Shown here: piece after piece, positions 26,020-35,316 of the stretch
How the letters are laid out: every line of letters starts with the position of its first letter
Position numbering within the stretch: the stretch's first letter is position 1
NCBI GenBank assembly: GCA_026225555.1
Contig: JAMFSY010000003.1
Coordinates: 1-64,000 of the forward strand
DNA length: 64,000 bases
Direction of reading: 5' to 3'
DNA from: Methylacidiphilales bacterium
Lineage (GTDB): Bacteria; Verrucomicrobiota; Verrucomicrobiia; Methylacidiphilales; UBA1321
The notes under the pieces: generated by a model
What the model saw: only the letters and a program-made list of their open reading frames with translations
The model's database searches: none
What the model was told of the DNA's origin: nothing
Program-made: the position numbers and the translations under genes

Positions 26020-27741
26020 TCAGCTACCCATGGCGAGTTCAAAACGCGGAACGATCGACTGCTCAGCCGGAAGAAGACAGCTTCCCTCCGCCACGCTCCA
26101 GGCAGGCTGAAGATTCACCGGAGAAATTCCTTCGAATGGAATCTCGCCAAAGAGCGCGCGCTCGAGCGCCGCAAGCGTGGCCGGATTCGGTGAGTAGGCA
26201 TTGATGTAGGTCTCCGACCAAGGCACATCATAGAGCAGGAAAGGCGATCCGAGCGAAACGATGATCGGCTGCATCGTCTCGAGTCCCTGAATGGTCCAGA
26301 GACCCTCGGCCATCTCGCCCGCCGGGCGCATGGTATTTTTCAGGCCATGTGTCCAGAGCTCGAAGACGGCCACGAGCGCATCGTAATATTCACCCTCCGC
26401 CTCCTTGCGGCGCAGGTCGAGGCAATTGCCGTTCACGTGAAAGTCGACCTTCACGCCGCGCTTCTCCAGCGCGTTTAGCAAGGGACTCAGCCGTTCCTTC
26501 GCTCCTTTTTCCCGAGGGGTCGCCAGAAAAACCAGGATGCGCCGGGTCTTCGCCGAATCGAGCGGAAGAAGGCCCCGGCGATTCTCGACCAGCGTGAGAC
26601 TTCGTTCCGCAACCGTTTCCGCAAACCGAACCGCTCCCTCCTCGGGATGGAGGGAAGAAAGCTCGACCGGCGCGGAAACGGGAAGCTCCTTCGCCGCCCG
26701 CGCCGCCTCGAAAAGTCCCTGCCGCTGCTTCATCTCCAGGATGCGCTTCACACTTTGATCGAGGCGTTCGTGAGCAATGCGACCTTCATCCAGCGCGCGC
26801 TCCATCAGATCGAAGTAATCGGCGCCGGGCCAGAGCATCACGTCGATGCCGGCGTTGAACGCCTCGACGATGAGATCCGCGTGCGTGGCCGTCCTGCCGC
26901 GAAAACCGGCCATGATCAGCGCATCCGAAACGATGACGCCTTCGAAGCCCATGCGTTCGCGCAGCAGACCGTCCAAAATTCGGCGTGAAGTCGTCGCGGG
27001 CAATGGCGAACGGCCCGTGCCCAGTTCCGGCTCCATCCAAGGCAGCGCCACATGTCCGGCCATGACCGCGTGAACCCCTACGGCAAAACAAGTCTCGTAT
27101 AAGCTCCCGAAAATCCGGTGCCATTCCTTCTCGGAAAGGGAATTGATTGAGACGCAGAGATGCTGGTCGCGAAAATCGACGCCATCCCCGGGAAAGTGCT
27201 TCGCCGTGGCGCTCAATCCGTGGTCCTGGCAACCCCGGATGAGGGCGGCGGCGAGTTCGGCGACGCGCTCCGGTGACTGTCCCAGCGAGCGAATGCTCAC
27301 AACCGGATTCAACCAGTTGAGGATGAGATCGACCACCGGTCCAAAGGACCAGTTGAACCCGACGCGCACGGCCTCGACCGCCGTCCAGCGGCCATATTCA
27401 TAAGCGGCGGCCGGATCGTTCATCGCTCCAAGGGCCAAAAGATTGGGGAAAGCGGTCAGGCCCCGAATCGCCCCGCCCGCGCCATTCTCCAAGTCCCCCG
27501 CGATCGATAGGGGCAGCCGGCTTGTCACCTGGCACTGGCGAATCAAGCGTTGCAGCTTTTCAGCCTTCCCGGTCTCCGAGCCGATGATTTCGCTGCCCAG
27601 AAAGATGCTGCCTACGGGCCGCTCCCCGAAATAGGCCTGAAGTTCGTCGCCATTTAAGTGGCCGATGTCCTTCCCGTGAATCTGGCACGTCTGACCAATT
27701 TTTTCCCGGAGACTGAGTTGACTGAAGTGGATTTCTTGCAT
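26020..27741 (-). CDS. GH3-family glycosidase (NagZ-like / beta-glucosidase-like)
   Basis: 573 aa, no signal peptide. GH3 motifs: ATAKHFPGDG (178-187), RDQH (191-194) and VIVSDALIMAG with nucleophile D273. A D-x-H triplet after KHFPGxG is the acid/base hallmark of GH3 N-acetylglucosaminidases (NagZ type), which argues for an N-acetylhexosaminidase or related phosphorylase rather than a simple beta-glucosidase. Unlike short NagZ it has a second (alpha/beta) domain (~370-573). First gene of the leftward operon; its promoter faces that of the SGNH gene at 27888. Confidence 0.82.
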   Translation of the reverse strand: MQEIHFSQLSLREKIGQTCQIHGKDIGHLNGDELQAYFGERPVGSIFLGSEIIGSETGKAEKLQRLIRQCQVTSRLPLSIAGDLENGAGGAIRGLTAFPNLLALGAMNDPAAAYEYGRWTAVEAVRVGFNWSFGPVVDLILNWLNPVVSIRSLGQSPERVAELAAALIRGCQDHGLSATAKHFPGDGVDFRDQHLCVSINSLSEKEWHRIFGSLYETCFAVGVHAVMAGHVALPWMEPELGTGRSPLPATTSRRILDGLLRERMGFEGVIVSDALIMAGFRGRTATHADLIVEAFNAGIDVMLWPGADYFDLMERALDEGRIAHERLDQSVKRILEMKQRQGLFEAARAAKELPVSAPVELSSLHPEEGAVRFAETVAERSLTLVENRRGLLPLDSAKTRRILVFLATPREKGAKERLSPLLNALEKRGVKVDFHVNGNCLDLRRKEAEGEYYDALVAVFELWTHGLKNTMRPAGEMAEGLWTIQGLETMQPIIVSLGSPFLLYDVPWSETYINAYSPNPATLAALERALFGEIPFEGISPVNLQPAWSVAEGSCLLPAEQSIVPRFELAMGS

Positions 27742-27887
27742 TTTTCCCTTAACTGATCTATTACAGATTTATCTCCCCAAGCGCAATATGAAACCTGTTG
27801 CTAGCCTTACATTGAGCACTTGTACTGTAACAGATTGACAAAAGAACTGAAGGGCGGCAGATAATCCTCTCTCTTCCTTATTCCTTC
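27742..27887. promoter_or_regulatory. Divergent promoter of the glycan locus with repeated CTRTWACAGAT motif
   Basis: Rightward promoter: TTGACA (27835-27840), 19 nt, GATAAT (27860-27865). Leftward candidate: TTGCGC, 17 nt, TAATAG. Two copies of CTRTWACAGAT occur, CTATTACAGAT (27758-27768) over the leftward -10 and CTGTAACAGAT (27825-27835) touching the rightward -35. CTGT-A-ACAG is itself a small palindrome. Their placement suits operators, perhaps for the GntR-SBP protein encoded in the rightward operon. Confidence 0.45.
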
Positions 27888-29780
27888 ATGAAAATTTCAC
27901 CTGCCATCCGATTTTCGGGCCTCCTCCTTTCCCTGGTCGGCCTTCTTTTCGCGGAAAACGCCCTTCACGCCGAAACCATTTGGTGGGAAGCCGAGGCCGC
28001 CAAGGACACGAACATGCCCGTCAAGGCCGGCGATCCGACGCTAATCTCCGGCGGACAATGGCTGGACGGCGAGGTGAAGGAAGGTCTCTATGCCGATTAT
28101 AATGTCAACGTCGCACAGGGTGGCCACTTCACCTTTCTGGCACGCCGTCTCTGGTTGCATGGCGCATTCCGTTGGCGCTTCGACGACGGCGCATGGGTGA
28201 ATGTCGAGGGGCTGAATCAGGACATCGTGGATCAGGTCACCACAAAGGAGGGACCCGCCTGCTGGATCGATCTCGGCTATGTCACGCTCAAGCCCGGCCC
28301 GCACACGCTTCGAATCGAGCTCGTCACACAGACCACCTACCAGTTCAACCATCTCTTTGCGTTCGATTGCTTCGTGTTGAGCAACGAGGGCTTCGCACCT
28401 CTGGGGATCAACCCCGCGGGAGGCCCGCATCGTCCAGAGATCAAAATCAACGAAGCCGATTTCGGGAAGTTCCTGCCGCGGACGATGGCGCTGCTCGAAT
28501 CGAGCGGCCCTGATCATCACACCCCGCTCCACATTCTTTTCTATGGGCAATCGATCATCGCCAACAGCGCGATCGACCAGGAAATTTTGAAATACCTGCA
28601 CGGGAAATATCCGTATGCGGACATTAAAATCAAGAAGGTGGCCATCGGCGGCTACGAGGCTCCGCGCCTGCGCAAGACCGCGTGGCAGGATCTCTATCCT
28701 GAAAATCCCGACCTGCTCGTCTTCCATGATTATGGCGGAGAGAATGGCGAGTTGGAGGAAATCTATCGCGGCATTCGCAGCAATCTCACCACGGAAGTTT
28801 TAACTTGGACCCATCACGTCGATAATTTCGGTTCGGGCATCGACAAGCAGCGGGACGCTTCCTCCATTATCCTGAGAAGTCTTGCCGCGAAATACGGCTT
28901 CGAGCTGGCCGACGTGCGAGTGCTTTGGAAGGACTATCTCAAGGAGACGCACCTGCCCCGCACCGATTTCCTGATTGATAAAATGATCCATCTCAATCCG
29001 AAAGGAACGGATCTTCTGGCCAGCTTTCTCCTGCCCCACTTCCGGGTGAATCCCGACGCCTCGACAGATTGGAAGAAACATATCACGACAATCCCCCTGT
29101 CGGCTTCGGCAAAGGAAGTCACCTTCGATCCGGGCGCATGGACGACTTCCAGCCAAGGCGTGGTTTCCAGTGGAACCGCCCCGTTGAAGATCGAGCTTTT
29201 CGGCAATCGCGTCGATCTCACCGGCGTGTCGGGGACCGGCTCCGCCAAGATTCTCCTCGACGGCCAGACGCCCTCGACCGAGCCGGACACACTCGCCGCC
29301 AGCCGCTCGGACAAAGCTCCCGGCTCGTGGTGGCCCGCCATCAGTCTCGTGCAGTTGGGCAAGAATACGATAGTGGAAAAGTACACGCTGAATTTCCACG
29401 GCGTGAAGCCGGACGGATCGAGCTACGCCTTCACCGTCCAGGGTTCCGTCTCGGGTGACGAGGGCGCCGGAACGTCGGGCGTCGATTTCGTTTCCAAGTC
29501 GGGCCGAATCTCGATCAAGGCCGAGGATATTGCCCTTTCCACGGTGAAGAAAACCTTGAAGAAGGACCTGCCCGCGCAATTCACCATTAACTTCGAAGTC
29601 CATTCGATGAGCGAGGATCTTTGGAAATCACCCGGCGCGCTTCCGCCCGGAACCGTGTCGCAGCGAACCGTGATCCGTTGCTGGACCGACGGCCCGCACA
29701 CGCTCGAGATCATCCCCAACAACGATGGACCGGTCGGCTTCAGCGAGCTGACCATCTTCTCACCTCTGGGCCGCGGTTGA
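27888..29780 (+). CDS. Secreted SGNH-hydrolase-like protein with N-terminal binding domain
   Basis: 630 aa. Signal peptide 1-28 (LHA-ET). The N-terminal ~160 residues form a beta domain beginning IWWEAEAAKDTN, typical of CBM6/CBM35-like modules. An SGNH-type domain follows: LHILFYGQSIIANS with candidate nucleophile S222, DLLVFHDYGGENGE and DKMIHLNPKG with D364/H368; spacing is D-x3-H rather than the usual D-x2-H. The C-terminal ~240 residues are beta-rich and possibly carbohydrate-binding. First gene of the rightward operon; the regulator starts 1 bp after its stop. Likely an extracytoplasmic sugar esterase; activity unproven. Confidence 0.72.
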   Translation: MKISPAIRFSGLLLSLVGLLFAENALHAETIWWEAEAAKDTNMPVKAGDPTLISGGQWLDGEVKEGLYADYNVNVAQGGHFTFLARRLWLHGAFRWRFDDGAWVNVEGLNQDIVDQVTTKEGPACWIDLGYVTLKPGPHTLRIELVTQTTYQFNHLFAFDCFVLSNEGFAPLGINPAGGPHRPEIKINEADFGKFLPRTMALLESSGPDHHTPLHILFYGQSIIANSAIDQEILKYLHGKYPYADIKIKKVAIGGYEAPRLRKTAWQDLYPENPDLLVFHDYGGENGELEEIYRGIRSNLTTEVLTWTHHVDNFGSGIDKQRDASSIILRSLAAKYGFELADVRVLWKDYLKETHLPRTDFLIDKMIHLNPKGTDLLASFLLPHFRVNPDASTDWKKHITTIPLSASAKEVTFDPGAWTTSSQGVVSSGTAPLKIELFGNRVDLTGVSGTGSAKILLDGQTPSTEPDTLAASRSDKAPGSWWPAISLVQLGKNTIVEKYTLNFHGVKPDGSSYAFTVQGSVSGDEGAGTSGVDFVSKSGRISIKAEDIALSTVKKTLKKDLPAQFTINFEVHSMSEDLWKSPGALPPGTVSQRTVIRCWTDGPHTLEIIPNNDGPVGFSELTIFSPLGRG

Positions 29781-29781
29781 T

Positions 29782-31302
29782 ATGGCCGACTCCAAAAAGA
29801 ATCCGAAAGGCAAAGAGCGGTCCACCGTTTCCCAAGAGGAGATTCTGGGCCAGCTCTCGGCCATGACGAAGGAGCTGACCGAGATGCGCGCGACCAGCGT
29901 CAAGTATCCCGCGTTGACAAAAATTCTTCGCTCGGCCGCGCAGGAACTTCCGCCACACACCCGCCTGCCGGGCATCCGCGATCTCGCTCTCTGCCTGGGA
30001 GCTTCCCTCGTGACCATGCAACGCGCCGTCGCCGAATTGCTGAATGAGAAGGTTCTCTATAGCAAGCCGCGCTCGGGTGTCTTCGTCAGTGATCGAGACG
30101 TGGAGGAAAGCAGCGCCGGACCTCCCACCCCACCCGTGCCATTTTCTCCGGGAACGGGCCATCCCTTCCGCGCCGTCTTTGAATTCTGCACCGATAGCGC
30201 CGCGTCTTATCAGAAGAAATTCTGGGAGAATCTGGCGGCGCTCTTTTCGCGGCAATATCCCAATGTCACGCCCTCGCTTCATTTCGGAGCCGATCTCCTT
30301 CAGAGCTCGAAGTTTTTCGACGTCTGCGAACGCTATGACTGGGACCGCTTCAGCAGTTGGAAGGTGGACGATGTTCTCGATATCGCCGGTTTCGCGGGCT
30401 CGCTCCTGCCTATTCCGCCCGCGCGAGGCCGGCTGCTTCCGCTCTATTATAGAACTTATTTTCTATTCTATAACGATTCGCTGCTGGAAAAGCATGGCCT
30501 GCCGAAACCCGCCTACCACACCTTCGACGCCCAGGCCGATTACCTGCGCCATCTCGTCCCCGAACTCGCGCGCCTCGGCTTCAATCCCAAGCCCTATTCC
30601 ACTCAGGAACCGGCCACTCTTTTCGGCGGAAAAATCGTCGAATTCAGCCACCTGCTCGAAGAGAACCCGGCCGATCCCCGCCTGAAAAAGCAATTTATCG
30701 AGCTGATCGAAAAGCTGGCTTCCTATTGCCGACTCTTCCGTTACTCGCTCAAAGACCGCAATGACTGGATGCAGGCGCGGCAGGAATTTCTCAACGGACG
30801 CGAGCCTTTCTTCATGGGCTACAGCGTCGATTACTGGGAATTTTCGCAAAAGAAATTTCCGTTCCGCCTGAAGAACTATCCCACTCTCTGTTGCGACGAC
30901 ACGTTTTTCCTCTGGCCCCGGGTCGGCGCGATCTCCCGCCACTCCGAACATCCCGTGGAGAGCACCCATTTCCTCCTCTTTCTACTCTGCGAGGATGTCC
31001 AAAAACGCTTTTGCGCGACCGGTAACTTCGGCGCCAACCTGTCGGACAATCTCTATCCCGAAATGGCGGTCGATCCCGCCTGGATGGCCCAGGTTCTTCA
31101 CCGGTCGTCCCCGTTTCACTTTACGACCAAGGAGGGCTATTACATGGCTGTCAACGTCCTCGGCGGGGAACTCTGGCGCAGTCTCGTCGGCGAAATTCCT
31201 TCCCAAAAAACATTGGATCAAGCGATCCAAATGGGCCGGTCCTATCTCTCGCACCGGCCCGCCAATAGGGTGGGAAAAGCGGGCGACTCACGTTTGCACT
31301 GA
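29782..31302 (+). CDS. GntR-type regulator fused to solute-binding-protein-like sensor (copy 2)
   Basis: 506 aa, paralogue of the protein at 14869-16407 and alignable over its full length. Winged helix ~40-103 (TRLPGIRDLALCLGASLVTM, VLYSKPRSGVFV). SBP-like region: FWENLAALFSRQYPN, YYRTYFLFYNDSLLEKHGLP, HPVESTHFLLFLL and KRFCATGNFGAN. Strictly shared stretches include FFMGYSVDYWEFS and LCCDDTFFLWPRVG, which may line the ligand cleft or the domain interface. No signal peptide. It sits between the SGNH gene (1 bp away) and uidA (9 bp away), so it probably regulates this locus. Confidence 0.82.
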   Translation: MADSKKNPKGKERSTVSQEEILGQLSAMTKELTEMRATSVKYPALTKILRSAAQELPPHTRLPGIRDLALCLGASLVTMQRAVAELLNEKVLYSKPRSGVFVSDRDVEESSAGPPTPPVPFSPGTGHPFRAVFEFCTDSAASYQKKFWENLAALFSRQYPNVTPSLHFGADLLQSSKFFDVCERYDWDRFSSWKVDDVLDIAGFAGSLLPIPPARGRLLPLYYRTYFLFYNDSLLEKHGLPKPAYHTFDAQADYLRHLVPELARLGFNPKPYSTQEPATLFGGKIVEFSHLLEENPADPRLKKQFIELIEKLASYCRLFRYSLKDRNDWMQARQEFLNGREPFFMGYSVDYWEFSQKKFPFRLKNYPTLCCDDTFFLWPRVGAISRHSEHPVESTHFLLFLLCEDVQKRFCATGNFGANLSDNLYPEMAVDPAWMAQVLHRSSPFHFTTKEGYYMAVNVLGGELWRSLVGEIPSQKTLDQAIQMGRSYLSHRPANRVGKAGDSRLH

Positions 31303-31311
31303 TTCTATACC

Positions 31312-33126
31312 ATGTTGTACCCACGCGAAAACGAATCCCGGGAAGTAAAAGATCTTGGCGGCCTGTGGCGCTTCCGGCGCGATGCCCACCACGAAGGCTT
31401 CGAAAACAAATGGTTCCTTGAACCGCTCGCCGACACCGTCGAGATGCCTGTACCGGCGAGCTATAACGACATCACCACCGACAACGAACTTCGTCGTCAT
31501 ATCGGCCTCGTCTGGTACGAACGAGATCTTTTCATTCCGGCCGGATGGAGCGGACGAAGAATCATCCTCCGCTTCGGCAGCGTGACCCATGAGGCGCACA
31601 TCTATCTCGATGGCCATCTTTGCGGCAGTCATCGGGGTGGCTTCCTTCCCTTCGAGATCGACTTGAGTGCGAGAATTCAGCCGGGAGGAAAACATCGGCT
31701 CACCGTCGCGGTGGACAATCGCCTGACGTGGCAGACGCTGCCGTCCGGCGAAGTCAAAACCCTGGACGATGCCGATCATCCATCGGGATATACGGTCCAA
31801 GAATACCATTTCGATTTCTTTAATTACGCCGGCATTCACCGCGCAGTTGTTCTCTATACGACGGCACCCGCTTATATCGCCGACATCACCACCCGGACCA
31901 CACTGGAAAACGGCTGGGCGCATCTCTATTACGAAATCGCGGTGGTGGGAGATCCAAGCACGATCGAAGTCCAACTCCACGATCCCGCCGGAAACCTGGT
32001 CGCCCACGCGAAGGCGTCGGCAGGAGAATTGCGGGTGGAAAATCCCCAGCTTTGGGGACCAGGCCGGGGCATTCTCTATACGCTGACCGTCCGCCTTTCC
32101 TCTGATCTCTACCGGCTCCCGGTCGGCTTGCGGACGGTTCGCGTCACCCGGGACCAGTTCCTCGTCAATGAGGAGCCGGTCTATTTCAAGGGCTTTGGCC
32201 GACACGAGGATGCCGATTTTCGCGGACGTGGCTTCGATCACGTGATCGCGATGAAAGATCTCCATCTCTTGAACTGGATCGGTGCGAACTCCTTTCGCAC
32301 CAGTCACTATCCCTATGCCGAGGAGCATCTCGACCTGGCCGATCGCCACGGCCTTCTCGTCATTGATGAGGTGGCCGCGGTCGGCATGCACTTGTTCCAC
32401 CGCGAGAAAATCGTCTTCTGCGAAGAGAAGGTCAACGCCTGCACGCAGGCGCATCATATAGAAACTTTTCGCGAACTCTATATGCGGGATAAGAATCATC
32501 CCAGCGTCGTCCTGTGGAGCGTGGCCAACGAGGCGGCCACCCACGAGGCAGGGGCTCGCGCCTATTTCGAACCGGTCATCGCCGCCGCCCGCGCGCTGGA
32601 TCCGCACCGGCCTCTGACGATCGCGCACTGCCCCATGATGGACGAATGCCACGTGGCGGATCTGGTCGATGTCCTTTGCCTGAACCGCTACTACGCCTGG
32701 TATTTCGATCCGGGCCACCTGGAATTGATCGAGGGCCAGCTTGAGCGCAATCTCCGCGATTGGCATCGCCGGTTTGGCAAGCCGATCATCGTTTCCGAGT
32801 ATGGCGCGGACACCGTTGCCGGCCTGCATAACACGCCGCCGGTGATGTTTTCCGAAGAATTCCAGGTCGAGTTCCTGGAACATTATCACCGCGTCTTCGA
32901 CCGACTCGATTTTGTCATCGGCGAACATGTCTGGAACTTCGCCGATTTCGGCACCAAGGAAGGCCTTTCCCGGGTGAACGGAAATCGCAAGGGTGTCTTC
33001 ACGCGTCAGCGCCAGCCCAAGATGGCAGCACATGCCTTGCGGAAACGGTGGCTAGCTGAGCCTGCTGGAAAAGACCACCCTCATGAGGCGTCGTGGATCG
33101 CGAAAAGCAAAAGGAACCTTACCTGA
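31312..33126 (+). CDS. uidA: Beta-glucuronidase (GH2)
   Basis: 604 aa, near-identical in length to E. coli GusA (603) and collinear with it: the N-terminal LGGLWRFRRDA region, HFDFFNYAGIHRAVVLYTT, GFGRHEDADFRGRGFD, IGANSFRTSHYPYAEEHLD. Acid/base E407 in WSVANEA and nucleophile E496 in IVSEYGAD. The glucuronate-recognising N-x-K motif is present (N558, K560 in GNRKGVF), supporting true glucuronidase rather than galactosidase activity. No signal peptide: cytoplasmic. It releases glucuronic acid from oligosaccharides or glycosides brought in by the downstream symporter. Confidence 0.93.
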   Translation: MLYPRENESREVKDLGGLWRFRRDAHHEGFENKWFLEPLADTVEMPVPASYNDITTDNELRRHIGLVWYERDLFIPAGWSGRRIILRFGSVTHEAHIYLDGHLCGSHRGGFLPFEIDLSARIQPGGKHRLTVAVDNRLTWQTLPSGEVKTLDDADHPSGYTVQEYHFDFFNYAGIHRAVVLYTTAPAYIADITTRTTLENGWAHLYYEIAVVGDPSTIEVQLHDPAGNLVAHAKASAGELRVENPQLWGPGRGILYTLTVRLSSDLYRLPVGLRTVRVTRDQFLVNEEPVYFKGFGRHEDADFRGRGFDHVIAMKDLHLLNWIGANSFRTSHYPYAEEHLDLADRHGLLVIDEVAAVGMHLFHREKIVFCEEKVNACTQAHHIETFRELYMRDKNHPSVVLWSVANEAATHEAGARAYFEPVIAAARALDPHRPLTIAHCPMMDECHVADLVDVLCLNRYYAWYFDPGHLELIEGQLERNLRDWHRRFGKPIIVSEYGADTVAGLHNTPPVMFSEEFQVEFLEHYHRVFDRLDFVIGEHVWNFADFGTKEGLSRVNGNRKGVFTRQRQPKMAAHALRKRWLAEPAGKDHPHEASWIAKSKRNLT

Positions 33127-33228
33127 TTCTTTGACCAGTCCGGGAGGCGGTCACGACCACTCAAAACCTTATCAGGGCTCCAGCATTCTCTTCGTGACCA
33201 TGCGATCCGTGCGCGACCCCGTTCTCTT

Positions 33229-35217
33229 ATGAGCTTTCTTGACTGGTCTATCGTCGCGATTCCGCTGCTGATTGTTTTCTCCGTCGGGCTTTATTGTCGG
33301 CGTTATGTCCGCAGCGTGGCCGACTTCATGTCGGGAGGCCGCGTGGCCGATCGCTACCTCCTGGCGATCGCGGGCGGAGAGTTGCAGGCCGGGGCGGTTG
33401 TCTTCGTCGCCCTTTTCGAGGTGATCTCGCATTCCGGATTTACCCTGACTTGGTGGGGGTGGGCGTCGGCACCAATCGCCCTCGTCGTCGGCATTTCCGG
33501 ATTCATTATTTACCGCTTTCGCGAAACCCGGGCGATGACCCTGGCCCAGTTCTTCGAGCTCCGTTATAGCAAGGCCTTCCGGCTCTTCACGGGTGTTCTG
33601 GGGTTCTTCGCCGGCATTCTTAATTTTGGCATCATCCCGGCCGTGGGTGCGCGGTGCCTCGCTTACTTTTGGGGCTTGCCGGAAAACATCACGTTGCTCT
33701 CCCATTCCATGCCGACCTATGTCCTTCTGATGGCGGTGTTTCTCTCCGTCTCGCTTTTCGTGGGACTTTCCGGCGGCCTCGTCACCATCATCGTCATCAA
33801 TTGTCTCGAAGGCATCATCGGGCAGATCTTTTATCTCTTCATCATTGCGGCGCTTCTCGTAACCTTCGATTGGTCCCAGGTCGTCACGGTGCTCCAGAAT
33901 CGCCCGCCCGGTGAGTCCCTCCTGAATCCGTTCGATTCCAACAGCAACCATGATTTCAATGTCTGGTACAACCTGATGGGGCTGGCGGTCGCGATCTACG
34001 GCACCATGGCCTGGCAGAACGCGGGTGGCTACCAATCGGCGGCTTCCACCCCCCACGAAGCGCGGATGGGCGGCATCCTGGGAAAGTGGCGCGAATTCGG
34101 AAAATCGGCCGTAGCCGTGCTCCTGGGCATCTGCGCCCTAACCTTCCTGCAACATCCGCATTTCGCCGCTCAAGCCGCCTCCGTCACCTCCGAGGTCGGC
34201 CGCATTTCGGACCCCAAGGTTCAAAGTCAGATGTTGATGCCTGTCGCCGTTTCCCATCTTCTTCCCATAGGCGTGAAGGGAGCGCTCTGTGCCATTTTTC
34301 TGATGGGCGTTTTCGGCGGTGACGCCACTCATCTCCATTCGTGGGGAGGCATTTTCGTCCAGGACATTCTGGTTCCTCTCCGCAAGAAACCCTTCGGACC
34401 GAAGCAGCATCTGCTGGCGTTGCGACTTTCCATGACGGGAGTCGCCCTCTTCGCCTTTCTCTTCGGCACGCTCTATCGCCAGACCGATTACATCGTCATG
34501 TGGTGGTCCGTCACCACCGCGATTTATGTCGGAGGCGCGGGCGCGGCCATCATCGGCGGCCTTTATTGGAAGAAGGGAACCACCGCGGGCGCCTGGACCG
34601 CGCTCTTCGCAGGCTCCAGCCTTTCGGTCGCGGGAATTGTCGCGCGACAACTCAACGATCACTTTCCGCTCAACGGCATCAAAATTTCGTTCGGCGCCAC
34701 GATGATCGCCATCTTTCTCTATATCGTCGTTTCTCTCCTGACGAACAAAGAGGATTTCAACATGGATCGCCTCCTCCACCGGGGTGCCTATGCCGCCATC
34801 CCCAAGGAACTCGGAGAAGCCATTGTTGTTCCGAAACGAAACGTCTGGCTGGGCCGCCTCATCGGCATCGACGAGAATTTTACCGTCGGGGACAAATGGA
34901 TTGCCAGCCTCCTCTTTGGCTGGACATTCCTTCTCTTTTGCACCTTCCTGATCGGCAGCGCCTGGAACTATTTCTCGCCATGGCCGCTCTCGGTCTGGGC
35001 CTCGTTCTGGGAAGTGGTCTGCGTGGGTTTCCCCATTTTTTTCGCAGTCGTCACCGGCATCTGGTTCACCTGGGGCGGAATCAAAGGGATGCGAGGCTTC
35101 TTCCATCGACTTCAGGAAGAGAAGGCCAACCACCTGGACGATGGCACCGTGAAGGGCCACCAGAATCTGGATGAACGAGCACTAGCCGGCGTCGATGAAA
35201 ACCAGCCGGTATCCTAG
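33229..35217 (+). CDS. Sodium:solute symporter (SSS family)
   Basis: 662 aa inner-membrane protein with about 14 hydrophobic segments. Features of SSS transporters: an N-terminal segment then SVADFMSGGRVADRYLLAI, GGELQAGAVVFVALFEVISH, the MTLAQFFELRYSKAFR loop and MWWSVTTAIYVGGAGAAIIGG. The C-terminal ~60 residues are hydrophilic. It ends the rightward operon 102 bp after uidA, implying import of glucuronides or related oligosaccharides; the substrate is inferred from position only. Confidence 0.87.
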   Translation: MSFLDWSIVAIPLLIVFSVGLYCRRYVRSVADFMSGGRVADRYLLAIAGGELQAGAVVFVALFEVISHSGFTLTWWGWASAPIALVVGISGFIIYRFRETRAMTLAQFFELRYSKAFRLFTGVLGFFAGILNFGIIPAVGARCLAYFWGLPENITLLSHSMPTYVLLMAVFLSVSLFVGLSGGLVTIIVINCLEGIIGQIFYLFIIAALLVTFDWSQVVTVLQNRPPGESLLNPFDSNSNHDFNVWYNLMGLAVAIYGTMAWQNAGGYQSAASTPHEARMGGILGKWREFGKSAVAVLLGICALTFLQHPHFAAQAASVTSEVGRISDPKVQSQMLMPVAVSHLLPIGVKGALCAIFLMGVFGGDATHLHSWGGIFVQDILVPLRKKPFGPKQHLLALRLSMTGVALFAFLFGTLYRQTDYIVMWWSVTTAIYVGGAGAAIIGGLYWKKGTTAGAWTALFAGSSLSVAGIVARQLNDHFPLNGIKISFGATMIAIFLYIVVSLLTNKEDFNMDRLLHRGAYAAIPKELGEAIVVPKRNVWLGRLIGIDENFTVGDKWIASLLFGWTFLLFCTFLIGSAWNYFSPWPLSVWASFWEVVCVGFPIFFAVVTGIWFTWGGIKGMRGFFHRLQEEKANHLDDGTVKGHQNLDERALAGVDENQPVS

Positions 35218-35316
35218 AGGAATCCCATACGTCGCCACGATGATCATCGCGGCGACGTCAGGTTCGGCGGCAGAGACGGCCACCAAAGGCAGCACGTCTC
35301 CTTTCCACCATCGAGT

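Noticed and set aside
31288-33033. 581-codon minus-strand frame opposite uidA
   Set aside because: The sense strand is collinear with E. coli GusA end to end; the antisense frame is a compositional shadow.
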